Part shown: positions 1 through 8,849 of the stretch, in pieces
Layout of the letters: the number at the start of each line of letters is the position of its first letter
Position numbering within the stretch: position 1 is the first letter of the stretch
Assembly: GCA_000972765.1 (NCBI GenBank)
Contig: CP011265.1
Coordinates: 2,031,501-2,095,500 of the forward strand
Origin: Verrucomicrobia bacterium IMCC26134
Lineage (GTDB): Bacteria > Verrucomicrobiota > Verrucomicrobiia > Opitutales > Opitutaceae
Length of the DNA: 64,000 nt
Direction: 5' to 3'
Notes under the pieces: generated by a model
Told to the model about the DNA's origin: nothing
The model's database searches: none
Seen by the model: only the letters and a program-made list of their open reading frames with translations
Translations under genes and position numbers: made by a program

Positions 1-323
1 CCATCGAAGCGGTGGGCAATCCCGCCACCTTCACCGCCGCCGTAGACGAGGTCTGTTTCGCCGGCCGAGTGGTTTATATCGGCTACGCCAAGGCGCCCGT
101 GTCCTACGAGACGAAATACTTCGTCATGAAGGAACTCGACATCATGGGCTCGCGCAACTCCACGCCCGAGGACTTCCGCGACGTCGTCGCCATGCTGACT
201 TCCGGCCGCTATCCCGTCGCCGATACCGTCACGCGCACCGTCCCCTTCAGCGAGGCCGGCCAGGCACTCGCGGAATGGTCGGCCAACCCAGGCGCTATCA
301 CCAAAATCCACGTGGAGCTCTAA
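1..323 (+). CDS. Zinc-type (MDR family) alcohol/sugar dehydrogenase, C-terminal part
   Basis: This reading frame is open from the left edge (first full codon at base 3), so only about 106 C-terminal residues are present. The sequence [10 protein letters not shown] followed by [10 protein letters not shown] is the end of a Rossmann fold as in medium-chain dehydrogenases. The tail, with [15 protein letters not shown] and a final KIHVEL, is typical of the C-terminus of threonine dehydrogenase/sorbitol dehydrogenase-like enzymes. The catalytic zinc site would lie outside the window. The next gene, 36 bases downstream, is a lactonase-like amidohydrolase. A dehydrogenase that oxidises a sugar to its lactone followed by a lactonase is a common pairing in L-fucose or L-rhamnose type pathways, so that role is inferred from context. 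The substrate cannot be read from this fragment. Confidence 0.75.
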   Translation, partial: IEAVGNPATFTAAVDEVCFAGRVVYIGYAKAPVSYETKYFVMKELDIMGSRNSTPEDFRDVVAMLTSGRYPVADTVTRTVPFSEAGQALAEWSANPGAITKIHVEL

Positions 324-359
324 ACGCCGATCCCTTCGCGAACCTAAGGTTTTAGCCCC

Positions 360-1199
360 ATGCCCGTCATCGATTCACATCATCACTTCTGGCATTATTC
401 CGAAGCCGATTACGGGTGGATTCCTCCCGCTTGGTCTGCGCTTCGCCGCGATTTTCTACCTGTTGATCTCGCCGCCGAGCTTGCCGCCGCTGGCGTTGAC
501 GGCGTCGTCTCCGTGCAGGCCCGCCAGTCGCTCGAAGAAACCAGTTGGTTGCTCGATCTCGCAGCACGCCACGCTTTCGTGCGAGGCGTTGTCGGCTGGA
601 TTCCCCTGGTCGATCCTGACGTGGAGGCCTGCCTCGACCGCCTCGCCATCCACCCTGCCGCCGCGAAGCTACGCGCCGTCCGCCACGTGCTCCAAGCCGA
701 GGCGGACGACGCCTATATGCTCTGTGAGGATTTCAATCGCGGCATCCGCGCCATCGGCCGCCGCGGTCTGGCCTACGATATTCTTATCCTCGAGCGCCAC
801 CTGCCCCACACGTTAGCCTTGGTGGATAATCACCCTGATCAGGTCTTCATCGTTGATCACATCGCCAAACCGCGCATCGCCGCCGGTGAGTTGGAGCCTT
901 GGGCCAAAAACATCCGCGAGCTCGCCCGGCGTCCCCACGTCGCCTGCAAGCTTTCCGGGCTCGTCACCGAAGCCGACGTCTCCAGTTGGACGCCCGCCAT
1001 GCTTCAACCCTATCTAGATGTCGTGCTGGATACCTTCGGTCCGCAACGCCTTCTCTTCGGCACCGACTGGCCGGTTTGCCTCGCCGGGGTTGCTTACTCG
1101 CGGTGGAAACAGCTCATCGAGTCCGCCCTTTCATCTTTTTCAACTTCCGAGCGTGCCGCCGTCATGGGTGGCAACGCCGTCCGTCTCTATCGCCTGTAA
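360..1199 (+). CDS. Amidohydrolase family 2 protein, L-fuconolactonase/rhamnonolactonase-like
   Basis: A 279-residue protein of the metal-dependent TIM-barrel amidohydrolase group that includes L-fuconolactone and L-rhamnono-lactone hydrolases. The N-terminus has the metal-binding HxH element in VIDSHHHFWHY (residues 3-13). A later histidine is in FIVDHIAKPR (about 163-172), and the conserved aspartate is in LLFGTDWPV (about 231-239). The length matches the family. It follows a sugar dehydrogenase fragment and precedes a tagaturonate-epimerase-like gene by 20 bases, so all three are probably co-transcribed for sugar-acid breakdown. The exact lactone is inference. Another carboxylic ester or decarboxylase substrate is possible in this superfamily. 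Confidence 0.75.
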   Translation: MPVIDSHHHFWHYSEADYGWIPPAWSALRRDFLPVDLAAELAAAGVDGVVSVQARQSLEETSWLLDLAARHAFVRGVVGWIPLVDPDVEACLDRLAIHPAAAKLRAVRHVLQAEADDAYMLCEDFNRGIRAIGRRGLAYDILILERHLPHTLALVDNHPDQVFIVDHIAKPRIAAGELEPWAKNIRELARRPHVACKLSGLVTEADVSSWTPAMLQPYLDVVLDTFGPQRLLFGTDWPVCLAGVAYSRWKQLIESALSSFSTSERAAVMGGNAVRLYRL

Positions 1200-1219
1200 C
1201 CTCTTCCCTTTTTCCCGTC

Positions 1220-3061
1220 ATGTCCTCCATTAATCGTTTCCTCCTCTCCTCCGATCTCCGTATCGCGACCAATCCGTGCGTCAGCCCGGATTTCTGTCTC
1301 GATTGGACCGCCCTGCGCGCTAAAATCTCCGGCAATGCCGCCCTTATCCATTGGGAAAAGAGCCGATTTGAGACCGCCGCCGGGGAGTGGACACTGATCG
1401 AAGATCGCACCACCGGCGACTGCGCCTGGCACTTGCTCGCCAACGCAGGCGTCGATGCCGCGGCTGTTTTGGAAGATGGCTTTCATGCCGCTGAGAAACA
1501 GGCCTATTTCCCCGCCACCTTCGCCAACCTACTCCGCCTCAAAAACCTCGTCCAGAGCCACGACGCGCAGAGCACCATTTTCCCGACCGGCGGTCAGAAC
1601 CTTGGTCGTGGCACCCTGGGTATCGGCGCGCGTTTCACCACGCTACACTGGCCCGCCGTCGACTGGTCCATGGGCGCGCTGGGCCTCGGTGTAACCGCCA
1701 ACCAGAACTCCATCCCGCGCGAGCTCGTTTACGACGTCGAGGCGATGCTGGCCAACCGGCTCGACACCGTGCCGTTTCCTTTCATCGGCGCCAACGTGCC
1801 CGAGGGCCACCAAGGCCAGAGCGTAGAAGGCATGAGCCATGGCTGCGTGCTCGCCAAACTTCGCCACGGCTTCCACCTCCGCCGCATCGCCTGGAGCTTC
1901 AACGCCGACCACCAGCCCATCGGCGGCAAATTCGATGTCCGCGAGGATGCCCTCGTCCGCGGCTGTCTGCTGGCCAGCTACATCACCTTCGATCTCTCAC
2001 CCGAATTGGCCGCCGGCACCCGGGCCAATTTATCCGACATCGATCCCGCCTTGGTCGACACCGTGCGCGCTCGCGTCGACGGGCTCGGCCTCCGCCTCGA
2101 CGAAGCCGCGTTCCGCGACCTGCTCGAAAAGGTCTGGCCTTCCCTCGCCAAGATGAAGCGCCGCGACGACCTCTACGCCACCGCCCGCGCCGCCGCTTTC
2201 ACAACCGAGGTCGGTCGCACTTATCTTCGAGAGTTGTCCATCGATGAGCTGCCCGGCCTGACCGCTCCCGAAACCACCGCCGCCATGCTGGCCCTCTGCG
2301 AGTCCCTCGGCATGAAGATCCACTTCGTCGCCCCCGCCTTTGGCTTCCAGAAGAACATGCCCTATCCTGACAACACCGGCCTGCGCGCGCTCATCGAGCT
2401 TCAGTGGAAAGTGTGCCGCGCCTTCGGAGCCAGCATTGGTTTTCACTCCGGTTCGGGCAAATCCGCCGAGAACTACCAGGTCATGGGCGAGGTCACCGGC
2501 TCCTGCCTCGAGATCAAAACCAGCGGCCGCTACACCTACGAAATGGGTCGTGCCCTCTTCGCCTCGCGCGACGCCGCCGACCAGGCTCTCTGGCGCGACT
2601 GGCACCGCTTCACCCTCGAGCTCGCGCTCACTGGCGCCTACAGCGCCGACGCCACCGAACAGCGCATGGCCCGCATCTTCATCGTGGACAGCCTCGAAAA
2701 ATTCGACCGCCCCGTGGATGTGTTCGCCAATCCCGCCGCCACCCGCGCGGCGCTTGAAGCGCTCACCCCCAGCCCGGAGCACATGTTCTGGTTCGAGTAT
2801 AACTTCCTCTACGTGCTAGCCTCGGAAGGCAGCGCCGCCAAATCCGCCCTCGGCGACCACACGCCCTCCGGCTACCGTCAGCGTTCGCGATTCTACTCGA
2901 TCAGCGCGGAAGCCCGCCTCGGCTACGCCAGGAACGTCGCCGACTACATCATTTTCCTCGCGGAAAACACCGGTCTGGTCACGCCCGCCAAAGCCCTAAG
3001 CGCCCGTCAAAAACTCCACGGCTACGCCAGCTTGGAAGCCATGCTCCAAGACATCGGGTAA
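1220..3061 (+). CDS. Tagaturonate epimerase (UxaE)-like protein
   Basis: A 613-residue protein. The ATG at 1220 is preferred because a longer frame starting upstream would overlap the amidohydrolase gene. The segments HLRRIAWSFNADHQPIGG (about residues 212-229), FGFQKNMPYPDN, IGFHSGSGKSAENYQ and CLEIKTSGRYTYE match what I recall of the UxaE family, which epimerises D-tagaturonate and D-fructuronate in hexuronate catabolism. The histidines and the GSGK-like loop would form the active site. The protein is longer than the roughly 480-residue Thermotoga enzyme. The call rests on remembered family motifs and on context: the pectin-degrading genes elsewhere in the window would supply galacturonate. 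It could be a related sugar-acid isomerase or epimerase with another substrate. Confidence 0.55.
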   Translation: MSSINRFLLSSDLRIATNPCVSPDFCLDWTALRAKISGNAALIHWEKSRFETAAGEWTLIEDRTTGDCAWHLLANAGVDAAAVLEDGFHAAEKQAYFPATFANLLRLKNLVQSHDAQSTIFPTGGQNLGRGTLGIGARFTTLHWPAVDWSMGALGLGVTANQNSIPRELVYDVEAMLANRLDTVPFPFIGANVPEGHQGQSVEGMSHGCVLAKLRHGFHLRRIAWSFNADHQPIGGKFDVREDALVRGCLLASYITFDLSPELAAGTRANLSDIDPALVDTVRARVDGLGLRLDEAAFRDLLEKVWPSLAKMKRRDDLYATARAAAFTTEVGRTYLRELSIDELPGLTAPETTAAMLALCESLGMKIHFVAPAFGFQKNMPYPDNTGLRALIELQWKVCRAFGASIGFHSGSGKSAENYQVMGEVTGSCLEIKTSGRYTYEMGRALFASRDAADQALWRDWHRFTLELALTGAYSADATEQRMARIFIVDSLEKFDRPVDVFANPAATRAALEALTPSPEHMFWFEYNFLYVLASEGSAAKSALGDHTPSGYRQRSRFYSISAEARLGYARNVADYIIFLAENTGLVTPAKALSARQKLHGYASLEAMLQDIG

Positions 3062-3082
3062 ATCGCGTCCACCTGGCTACGA

Positions 3083-3109
3083 TGCGGCGGGACCGTTGGA
3101 CCCGCCGCA
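3083..3109 (+). terminator. GC-rich hairpin after the uronate gene
   Basis: A 9-base perfect inverted repeat, TGCGGCGGG (3083-3091) and CCCGCCGCA (3101-3109), with a 9-base loop, lies 22 bases after the stop codon at 3061. It has no T-run. It may add to the terminator just downstream, or act as an RNA-stabilising end. Confidence 0.4.
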
Positions 3110-3123
3110 AAGTCATTAGAGTG

Positions 3124-3146
3124 AGCGCCGTGTCGACGGCGCTTTT
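3124..3146 (+). terminator. Intrinsic terminator between uronate genes and the GH2 gene
   Basis: An 8-base perfect stem, AGCGCCGT (3124-3131) and ACGGCGCT (3136-3143), has a GTCG tetraloop and runs into TTTT. It separates the catabolic genes at 1-3061 from the glycosidase gene starting at 3220. The glycosidase probably has its own promoter in 3147-3219. Confidence 0.55.
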
Positions 3147-3219
3147 CCCGCTTTGGAGTCATTTCGTCTGGCGTTGCTTAACCTGCAACGACACCTTCTA
3201 CTCCGCCCCAATCCGCTCT

Positions 3220-5820
3220 ATGTTCCTTCGACTCCTCTCCCTTAATTCGCTCTTTTTCATTGGTCTTATTAGCCTTCTCGTCACTCCGCTGCAGGCCGCT
3301 CCAAGGGAGACAGTTCCTCTCTATCGCTGGGATTTCGTCGAGGATAAAGCCCCTGCCAACGCGCCCCTCGTCCCGCCGGGTTTCGCCACTTGGCAAGCCG
3401 TCACGATACCGCACATTTTTCGCCAGTCCGGTCTGCCCGACAACACCGCCGCTTGGTATCGCAAATCTTATAAATTCTCCGACACGGAGCTAGCCGGACG
3501 CGTATTTCTGCGACTCGATGGCGCCGCCTCCGTGACAGATGTTTTCGTCAATGGCCGCGCCGTCGGCCAGCATAAGGGAGCTTTCACCGCCGCTGTCTTC
3601 GACCTCACCCCCGCCCTCGCATTCAAGGGCTCGAATGAACTGCTCGTGCGGATCAGTAACCGTGATGCCGACACCGACGGCATCCTCTCCCGCTCCAATC
3701 TCTATTACACCAACGGAGGCATGTTCCGCTGCGCCTGGCTGATCAAGACCGGTGCCGTTCACATCGCGCCCGACCTCGGCTCCAGCGGCGTTTATCTCAC
3801 TCCCGCCAAAGTCACCGCCGACCAGGCCGACTTGCACGTCCGCACCGTGGTGGCCAACCCGCTTGACCACGCCGTCTCCGTTCGCGTCCGTCACGTCATC
3901 ACCAGTTTCGACGGCGGCCTGGTCGCTGAATTTGGCGGAGATCGCACCCTCCAACCGCAGACCACCATCAATCTCGATCTCGATCACGTCATCCGTCAGC
4001 CACGTCTGTGGAACTTACTCAACCCCGAGCTCTACTCCGTCACGACCACCCTTACGGCGGATGGAATCTTCTCCGATGAGGTGACAAATCCTCTCGGCTT
4101 TCGCACCATCACCTACGCAGACGGCCAATTCCTGCTCAACGGCCGCGAGGTCCGTTTTCTCGGCGTCAATAAACACCAGCAAAGCGAGACCGATTGGAAC
4201 GCCGTGAGCGTTGAAGAATCCGTTCGCGATTTCAAACAACTCGCCGACCTCGGAGCCAACACCGTGCGCCTGGCCCACTACGCGCACAGCGACCTGGAAT
4301 ACACCCTCGCCGATCAGGCGGGTATCGCCGTCTGGGCGGAAAACGGCCTCGCCGGCCAGTCGTGGGACAAGATGGCGACCAAGGATAAACTCGTCACTTC
4401 CGACGGTGAACGCCTCACCCGCGAGCTGATCCGACAAAACTGGAATCACCCATCAATCCTCTTCTGGAGCTGCGGCAACGAGAGCACTATCGCCCCCGCT
4501 TCACGCTACGCCGAGATCATCCGCGAGGAGGCCCCGCCCGGCCTCGTCACCTACGCCGCCAACGGACCCGAGCCGGAACACTGCGACTTCATCGCGCGCA
4601 ACACCTACGCCGGTTGGTATGGCGGCCACCTCACCGATTTCGGCAGCCGCGACAAGCCCACCCTCACCTCCGAGACAGGTGCCGGTTCGTGGATCACTCA
4701 TCACGCCCCCTACGATGTCTTCGCTTGGACGGTGAACAAGTTTGAGTCCGAAGAATACGCCCAGCTCTTCACCGAGTATCGCCTGCAATCCGTCTTCCGC
4801 GATCAAACCGCCACAAACCCCATGTTCCTGTGGTGGACGTTCCGTGAGTTCTTTGACCGTAAATTCAAGGATCAGCGCAACACCAAGGGACTCCTCACCC
4901 TCGCCGGTTCTCGCAAGGACTTGTTCTACCTCTTCCAGGCTTTTCTTAAGCCCAATCAACCCGTCGTTCGCCTCCTCGGTCGCGAGCACTTCCTGCGCAC
5001 CTTCGCCGCCGACTCCGGCATCAAGGCCTACGCCAACTCGCCCGAGCTCACCCTCACCCTGAACGGCATCCGCATCGGCACCCGTCGCAACGGCGATTAT
5101 CGCATCCCTGACTCTTCTCAAAAAGCCAAGGACGGCTCGGTGAAACCCCGCCCCGGCATCGCCGTCGCCAACGTGTTCCTTTGGAAAACTTCGCTCGCTC
5201 CGGGACGCAATTTAGTCGAAGTGGACGACGGTCGTGGCCACCGGGATTCCATGATCGTTTACCAGTCGCCAACCGGCTCTGCACCGCCCGCCTCCAACAC
5301 CGACCTCGCGCTCGATCTGCGCAGCTCCAACCCCCAAAGCCCCGCCACTTTCATCGACCGCCCCGTCGAAGCCCAAGGCGCCTTCTATCGCGATGTGGAC
5401 GGCAGCTCCGACAACACCTTCGATGCTCTGCCCGACTCCGTCACCGGCGCGGCTTGGATCGCCACCCGCAGGCTCAGCGAGCCCGCGCTGAAAACCGACC
5501 TCGCCTTCCGGCTCAACCCCTCCGCCACCTCCGGCGCCACCGTGTTCGTGGTGGCCTCCACCGGCACCCACCCGACCGCCACCCTGTTGCCACCCAGCGC
5601 CGATGCCATCGCCGCCGCCGCTTCCCTCGCCCGTTCCCTCACCATCACCGGCTTCACCCGCGCCCCCGTGCCCATGGTCTGGCGCGACCACGGCCTGCAC
5701 CTCGCCGATGCCATGCTCTGGAGCCGCCATCTCGCCCCCGGCGAATCGCTCACCGTCACCGGCCACACGCTAGACTACGTCGTGCTCCTGCGCGCTCAAA
5801 ACCCTCAACCACAACGATGA
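3220..5820 (+). CDS. Exported glycoside hydrolase family 2 protein (beta-galactosidase/glucuronidase-like)
   Basis: An 866-residue protein. The ATG at 3220 is chosen because it gives a signal peptide (MFLRLLSLNSLFFIGLISLL, cleavage near LQAA). An earlier in-frame ATG at 3082 would place coding sequence through the terminator hairpins. A GH2 sugar-binding jelly roll comes first (DVFVNGRAVGQHKGAFTAAV), then an Ig-like domain and a TIM barrel. The acid/base glutamate is in SCGNEST (E421) and the nucleophile in TLTSETGAG (E485), the spacing expected for clan GH-A. The C-terminal ~200 residues are Ala/Pro-rich and unassigned. The enzyme probably trims galactosyl, glucuronyl or similar residues from plant glycans outside the cytoplasm. 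The next gene starts inside its stop codon. Confidence 0.88.
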   Translation: MFLRLLSLNSLFFIGLISLLVTPLQAAPRETVPLYRWDFVEDKAPANAPLVPPGFATWQAVTIPHIFRQSGLPDNTAAWYRKSYKFSDTELAGRVFLRLDGAASVTDVFVNGRAVGQHKGAFTAAVFDLTPALAFKGSNELLVRISNRDADTDGILSRSNLYYTNGGMFRCAWLIKTGAVHIAPDLGSSGVYLTPAKVTADQADLHVRTVVANPLDHAVSVRVRHVITSFDGGLVAEFGGDRTLQPQTTINLDLDHVIRQPRLWNLLNPELYSVTTTLTADGIFSDEVTNPLGFRTITYADGQFLLNGREVRFLGVNKHQQSETDWNAVSVEESVRDFKQLADLGANTVRLAHYAHSDLEYTLADQAGIAVWAENGLAGQSWDKMATKDKLVTSDGERLTRELIRQNWNHPSILFWSCGNESTIAPASRYAEIIREEAPPGLVTYAANGPEPEHCDFIARNTYAGWYGGHLTDFGSRDKPTLTSETGAGSWITHHAPYDVFAWTVNKFESEEYAQLFTEYRLQSVFRDQTATNPMFLWWTFREFFDRKFKDQRNTKGLLTLAGSRKDLFYLFQAFLKPNQPVVRLLGREHFLRTFAADSGIKAYANSPELTLTLNGIRIGTRRNGDYRIPDSSQKAKDGSVKPRPGIAVANVFLWKTSLAPGRNLVEVDDGRGHRDSMIVYQSPTGSAPPASNTDLALDLRSSNPQSPATFIDRPVEAQGAFYRDVDGSSDNTFDALPDSVTGAAWIATRRLSEPALKTDLAFRLNPSATSGATVFVVASTGTHPTATLLPPSADAIAAAASLARSLTITGFTRAPVPMVWRDHGLHLADAMLWSRHLAPGESLTVTGHTLDYVVLLRAQNPQPQR

Positions 5821-7355
5821 TACCCCTCCTGATTCCATCACGTTTTTTTCGCACCTCGCCACTCGTTCTTGCAGGTGCTTTTCTCGCCACCTTAACCACC
5901 CTCGCCCGCGCCGAGGTCGCCCTGCCCGGCATCTTCACCGACCACATGGTGCTCCAACGCGACCAGCCTGTCGCGGTCTGGGGCACCGCCACTCCGGGAG
6001 AGTCAGTGACGGTCCGCTTCGCCACCGAAAGCCAAAGCACCGTCGCCGACTCCTCCGGTAAATGGTCCCTTCGGCTGGGCGCCTTGCCAGCCAGTGCCGA
6101 GGGTCGTGAGTTCACTGTCATCGCGAGCAACACGATCACCCTCACCGATGTGCTCGTCGGCGAGGTCTGGCTCTGCTCCGGCCAGTCCAACATGGAAAAG
6201 CCGCTTGGGATCCGCGCCGGCCAAACCCCTTGCGACAACTCCATCGCCGAGATCGCCGCCGCCGCTCATCCCCTGCTCCGCCTCTACCAGTTTCCACGCA
6301 ACGGCAATGCCTCCGAGGGCGACTCGACCCTGCGCTGGCTCGCCTGTTCACCCGCGTCCGTGGACAAAAGCCATTTCTCCGCCTCCGGCTACTACTTTGG
6401 CCGCGAACTGCTCCGCGAGTTAAAGGTGCCCGTCGGCCTTATCCACTCGAGCGTCGGGGGCACTCGCATCGAACCCTGGACCCCGCCCGAAGCCTACTCG
6501 AATAGGCCGGCTCTCGCCGATATCGCATCCGCCGTCGCCGCCGACCAACCCTACAAAAAAGTCAAAGTCGGCAGCCTCTACGCCTCCATGATCCGCCCGC
6601 TCTCACCCTATACTTTGCGCGGCTTCATCTGGTATCAGGGCGAGTCCAACCTGATGCTGGATGACAGCTTGGTTTATACCGAAAAAATGCGCGCGCTCAT
6701 CGAGGGCTGGCGCGCCGCATGGGGCCTGCCCGAGGCTGCATTTTACCATGTGCAACTCGCGCCTTACGCCTACTCGAGGCGCAAGCTGCCCGACCATCTC
6801 TCCGTCTACGCGCTCCCCCGCTTTTGGGAGGCGCAGGACCGCTCGCTTGCCATTCCTCACACCGGACAGGCCGTGATCAACGATACCGTCACCCGCTCCA
6901 GCGACATCCACCCCACCAACAAACTCGATGTGGGCCTTCGCCTGGCCCGCGCCGCCCTGCGCCAGACCTACGGCCGGTCCGATATCGTCGCCTCCGGCCC
7001 TATCTTCGCCAGTCTGGAAAAGCGCGACTCCGCCATCGCGCTTCGTTTTGACGCCTCCGAGGGCCTGGCCGCCCGGGGCGGCGGCGCACTCGCCGGCTTC
7101 GCCATCGCGGGCGAAAACCACCAATTTGTGCCCGCCGTCGCCGAGTTAAGCGGCAGGGATGTGCTGGTCTCCTCTCCCTCGGTCGCCGCGCCCGTCGCGG
7201 TCCGATACGCTTGGCATGAGACGGCGGCGGGCAATCTGGCCAACGCCTCCGGCCTGCCGGCGCGGGCTTTCCGCACCGACGACTGGCCGGTCGAAACCAC
7301 CCGCGCCCTTGCCCCCGAAGAGTTGGCCGCGCCACCTGCGCCCAAGACGCCCTGA
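5817..7355 (+). CDS. Exported sialate O-acetylesterase-like SGNH hydrolase
   Basis: A 512-residue protein whose ATG (5817-5819) overlaps the stop codon of the GH2 gene as ATGA, so the two are translationally coupled. A signal peptide with a hydrophobic stretch (VLAGAFLATLTTLARA) is followed by the family start motif FTDHMVLQRDQPVAVWG. The nucleophile lies in LCSGQSNMEKP (S124). IWYQGESN and the Asp-His of DIHPTNKLDVG complete the SGNH-type site. In glycan-degrading bacteria these esterases remove acetyl groups from plant polysaccharides as often as from sialic acid. Beside a GH2 enzyme, acetylated pectin or hemicellulose is the likely target (inference). Confidence 0.85.
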   Translation: MIPLLIPSRFFRTSPLVLAGAFLATLTTLARAEVALPGIFTDHMVLQRDQPVAVWGTATPGESVTVRFATESQSTVADSSGKWSLRLGALPASAEGREFTVIASNTITLTDVLVGEVWLCSGQSNMEKPLGIRAGQTPCDNSIAEIAAAAHPLLRLYQFPRNGNASEGDSTLRWLACSPASVDKSHFSASGYYFGRELLRELKVPVGLIHSSVGGTRIEPWTPPEAYSNRPALADIASAVAADQPYKKVKVGSLYASMIRPLSPYTLRGFIWYQGESNLMLDDSLVYTEKMRALIEGWRAAWGLPEAAFYHVQLAPYAYSRRKLPDHLSVYALPRFWEAQDRSLAIPHTGQAVINDTVTRSSDIHPTNKLDVGLRLARAALRQTYGRSDIVASGPIFASLEKRDSAIALRFDASEGLAARGGGALAGFAIAGENHQFVPAVAELSGRDVLVSSPSVAAPVAVRYAWHETAAGNLANASGLPARAFRTDDWPVETTRALAPEELAAPPAPKTP

Positions 7356-7364
7356 ACCTGGCAG

Positions 7365-7760
7365 TTACTCCGCACCCACCCGTCCGCGGGTGGACTTGGT
7401 TTTGGCGCGATCTCGTTTCGCCTGCACCAGTCGGACCTTCTGATTACGACTGCGGGGACGGTTAAGACGAAGGGTTTTCGCTTTTTCTGCCTGCTTTTTC
7501 GCCGCGGCGGCCCGCTTACGCTCTTCGAGTTTATCACACAGCCCTGTCCAGGCCTGTTCACGGTTAACCGCCTGAAAGCGGCCATTTTGGCAACGCACTT
7601 CCACCCCCGTGGGACCATGTCGCAACCACACACAGGAGCTGGTTTTCTGGATTTTCTGCCCGCCACGGCCCGATCCGAGCACAAATTTCTCCTCCACATC
7701 CGCGGAGCGCACCCGCAGGACGACCAGTCTTTGCTGAATTTGCGTTGGTAAATGCTTCAT
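7365..7760 (-). CDS. Single-domain peptide chain release factor-like protein (GGQ domain)
   Basis: A 131-residue protein using the ATG at 7760 (MKHLPTQIQQ); a start seven codons earlier is possible. It carries the peptidyl-tRNA hydrolysis motif GSGRGGQKIQKT with GGQ at residues 33-35, and a Lys/Arg-rich C-terminal tail (KLEERKRAAAAKK, later RPRSRNQKVRLV). It has no stop-codon recognition domain. This architecture is that of ArfB/YaeJ and C12orf65-type proteins, which bind stalled ribosomes through a basic tail and release the nascent chain. It is convergent with the esterase gene, 9 bases away, and divergent from the MoxR operon. Exact subfamily (ArfB or prfH-like) is not determined. Confidence 0.82.
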   Translation of the reverse strand: MKHLPTQIQQRLVVLRVRSADVEEKFVLGSGRGGQKIQKTSSCVWLRHGPTGVEVRCQNGRFQAVNREQAWTGLCDKLEERKRAAAAKKQAEKAKTLRLNRPRSRNQKVRLVQAKRDRAKTKSTRGRVGAE

Positions 7761-7853
7761 CGTTCTTTTCCCTGAAACCAATCCTGCGCGCGCTTGTCTC
7801 GCGAGTAGGATTTAGCACATCCCTATCCTTCCTTTTTCATAATCCATCCCAAC

Positions 7854-8825
7854 ATGATCACCGGCCCCACTTGGTCCCAGAACCTTCGCGAAGAAATCGG
7901 CAAAGCCGTCCTCGGTCAGGAAGAGGTCATCGAGCGCCTGCTCGTCGCCCTCCTGGCCAATGGTCACGTGCTCCTTGAGGGCATGCCCGGATTGGCCAAA
8001 ACACTCCTGGTCAAATCCCTCGGCTCCGCCCTCGGCGTCCAGTGCGAGCGCATCCAGTTCACCCCCGACCTCCTGCCCAGCGATGTCGTCGGCACCATGA
8101 TCTATTCGCCGCAGGACGCCGCCTTTACGCCGCATCGCGGCCCCATTTTTGCCAACCTCGTCCTCGCCGACGAGATCAACCGCGCCCCCGCCAAGGTCCA
8201 ATCCGCCCTTCTCGAGGCGATGCAGGAACGTCAGGTCACCCTGGGTGGCACCACCCACCCGCTGCCGAAACCGTTCTTCGTCATGGCCACCCAGAACCCC
8301 GTCGAGCAGGAGGGCACCTACCCGCTTCCCGAGGCCCAGACCGACCGTTTCCTGTTTAAACTCCTGGTCGACTACCCGTCCCTCGCCGATGAGACCGCCA
8401 TGATGTCCCGCTGGGGACAGGTCACCAAATCCCCCGCCCTCAAGGCCGTCTCCAGCGGGGAGGAGCTCCTGCAAATCCGTGCCTTGGTCGATGCCGTCCA
8501 CGTCGCCCCCGCCGTGCAGGCCTACATACTATCCCTGGTCCGCGCGACCCGCACCCTCGCCAAACCGGCCGCCGCCGGCCGCGCCCGTCACGTCAGCTAC
8601 GGCGCCTCGCCTCGCGCCTCGCTCGCCCTTTACAGCTCCGCCCGCGCCCTCGCCTGGTTGCGCGGACAGGATTTTGTCGCACCCGCGCTCATTCAGGAAC
8701 TCGCCCCCGATGTCATGCGTCACCGCATCGGACTTACTTACGAGGCCGAGGCGGAAAACATCACCGCCGACACCATCATTGCCCAAGTCGTCGCACAGAC
8801 GCCCATGCCTACGTCCGCCAAGTAA
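7854..8825 (+). CDS. MoxR-family AAA+ ATPase
   Basis: A 323-residue AAA+ chaperone-like ATPase. Walker A is GMPGLAKT (residues 43-50), Walker B is LVLADEINRAPA (from residue 102), and the sensor-1 region is FVMATQNPVEQEGTYPLPEA. These are hallmark MoxR features. MoxR proteins act with von Willebrand factor A (VWA) proteins, as folding or metal-insertion chaperones or in envelope stress tolerance. Here the gene heads a tight run with a DUF58 protein, two VWA proteins and a BatD-like protein. Its start follows a 90-base divergent gap to the release-factor gene, which probably holds the operon promoter. Confidence 0.93.
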   Translation: MITGPTWSQNLREEIGKAVLGQEEVIERLLVALLANGHVLLEGMPGLAKTLLVKSLGSALGVQCERIQFTPDLLPSDVVGTMIYSPQDAAFTPHRGPIFANLVLADEINRAPAKVQSALLEAMQERQVTLGGTTHPLPKPFFVMATQNPVEQEGTYPLPEAQTDRFLFKLLVDYPSLADETAMMSRWGQVTKSPALKAVSSGEELLQIRALVDAVHVAPAVQAYILSLVRATRTLAKPAAAGRARHVSYGASPRASLALYSSARALAWLRGQDFVAPALIQELAPDVMRHRIGLTYEAEAENITADTIIAQVVAQTPMPTSAK

Positions 8826-8849
8826 TCCTTTTAATTGCGTTTACCGCCC

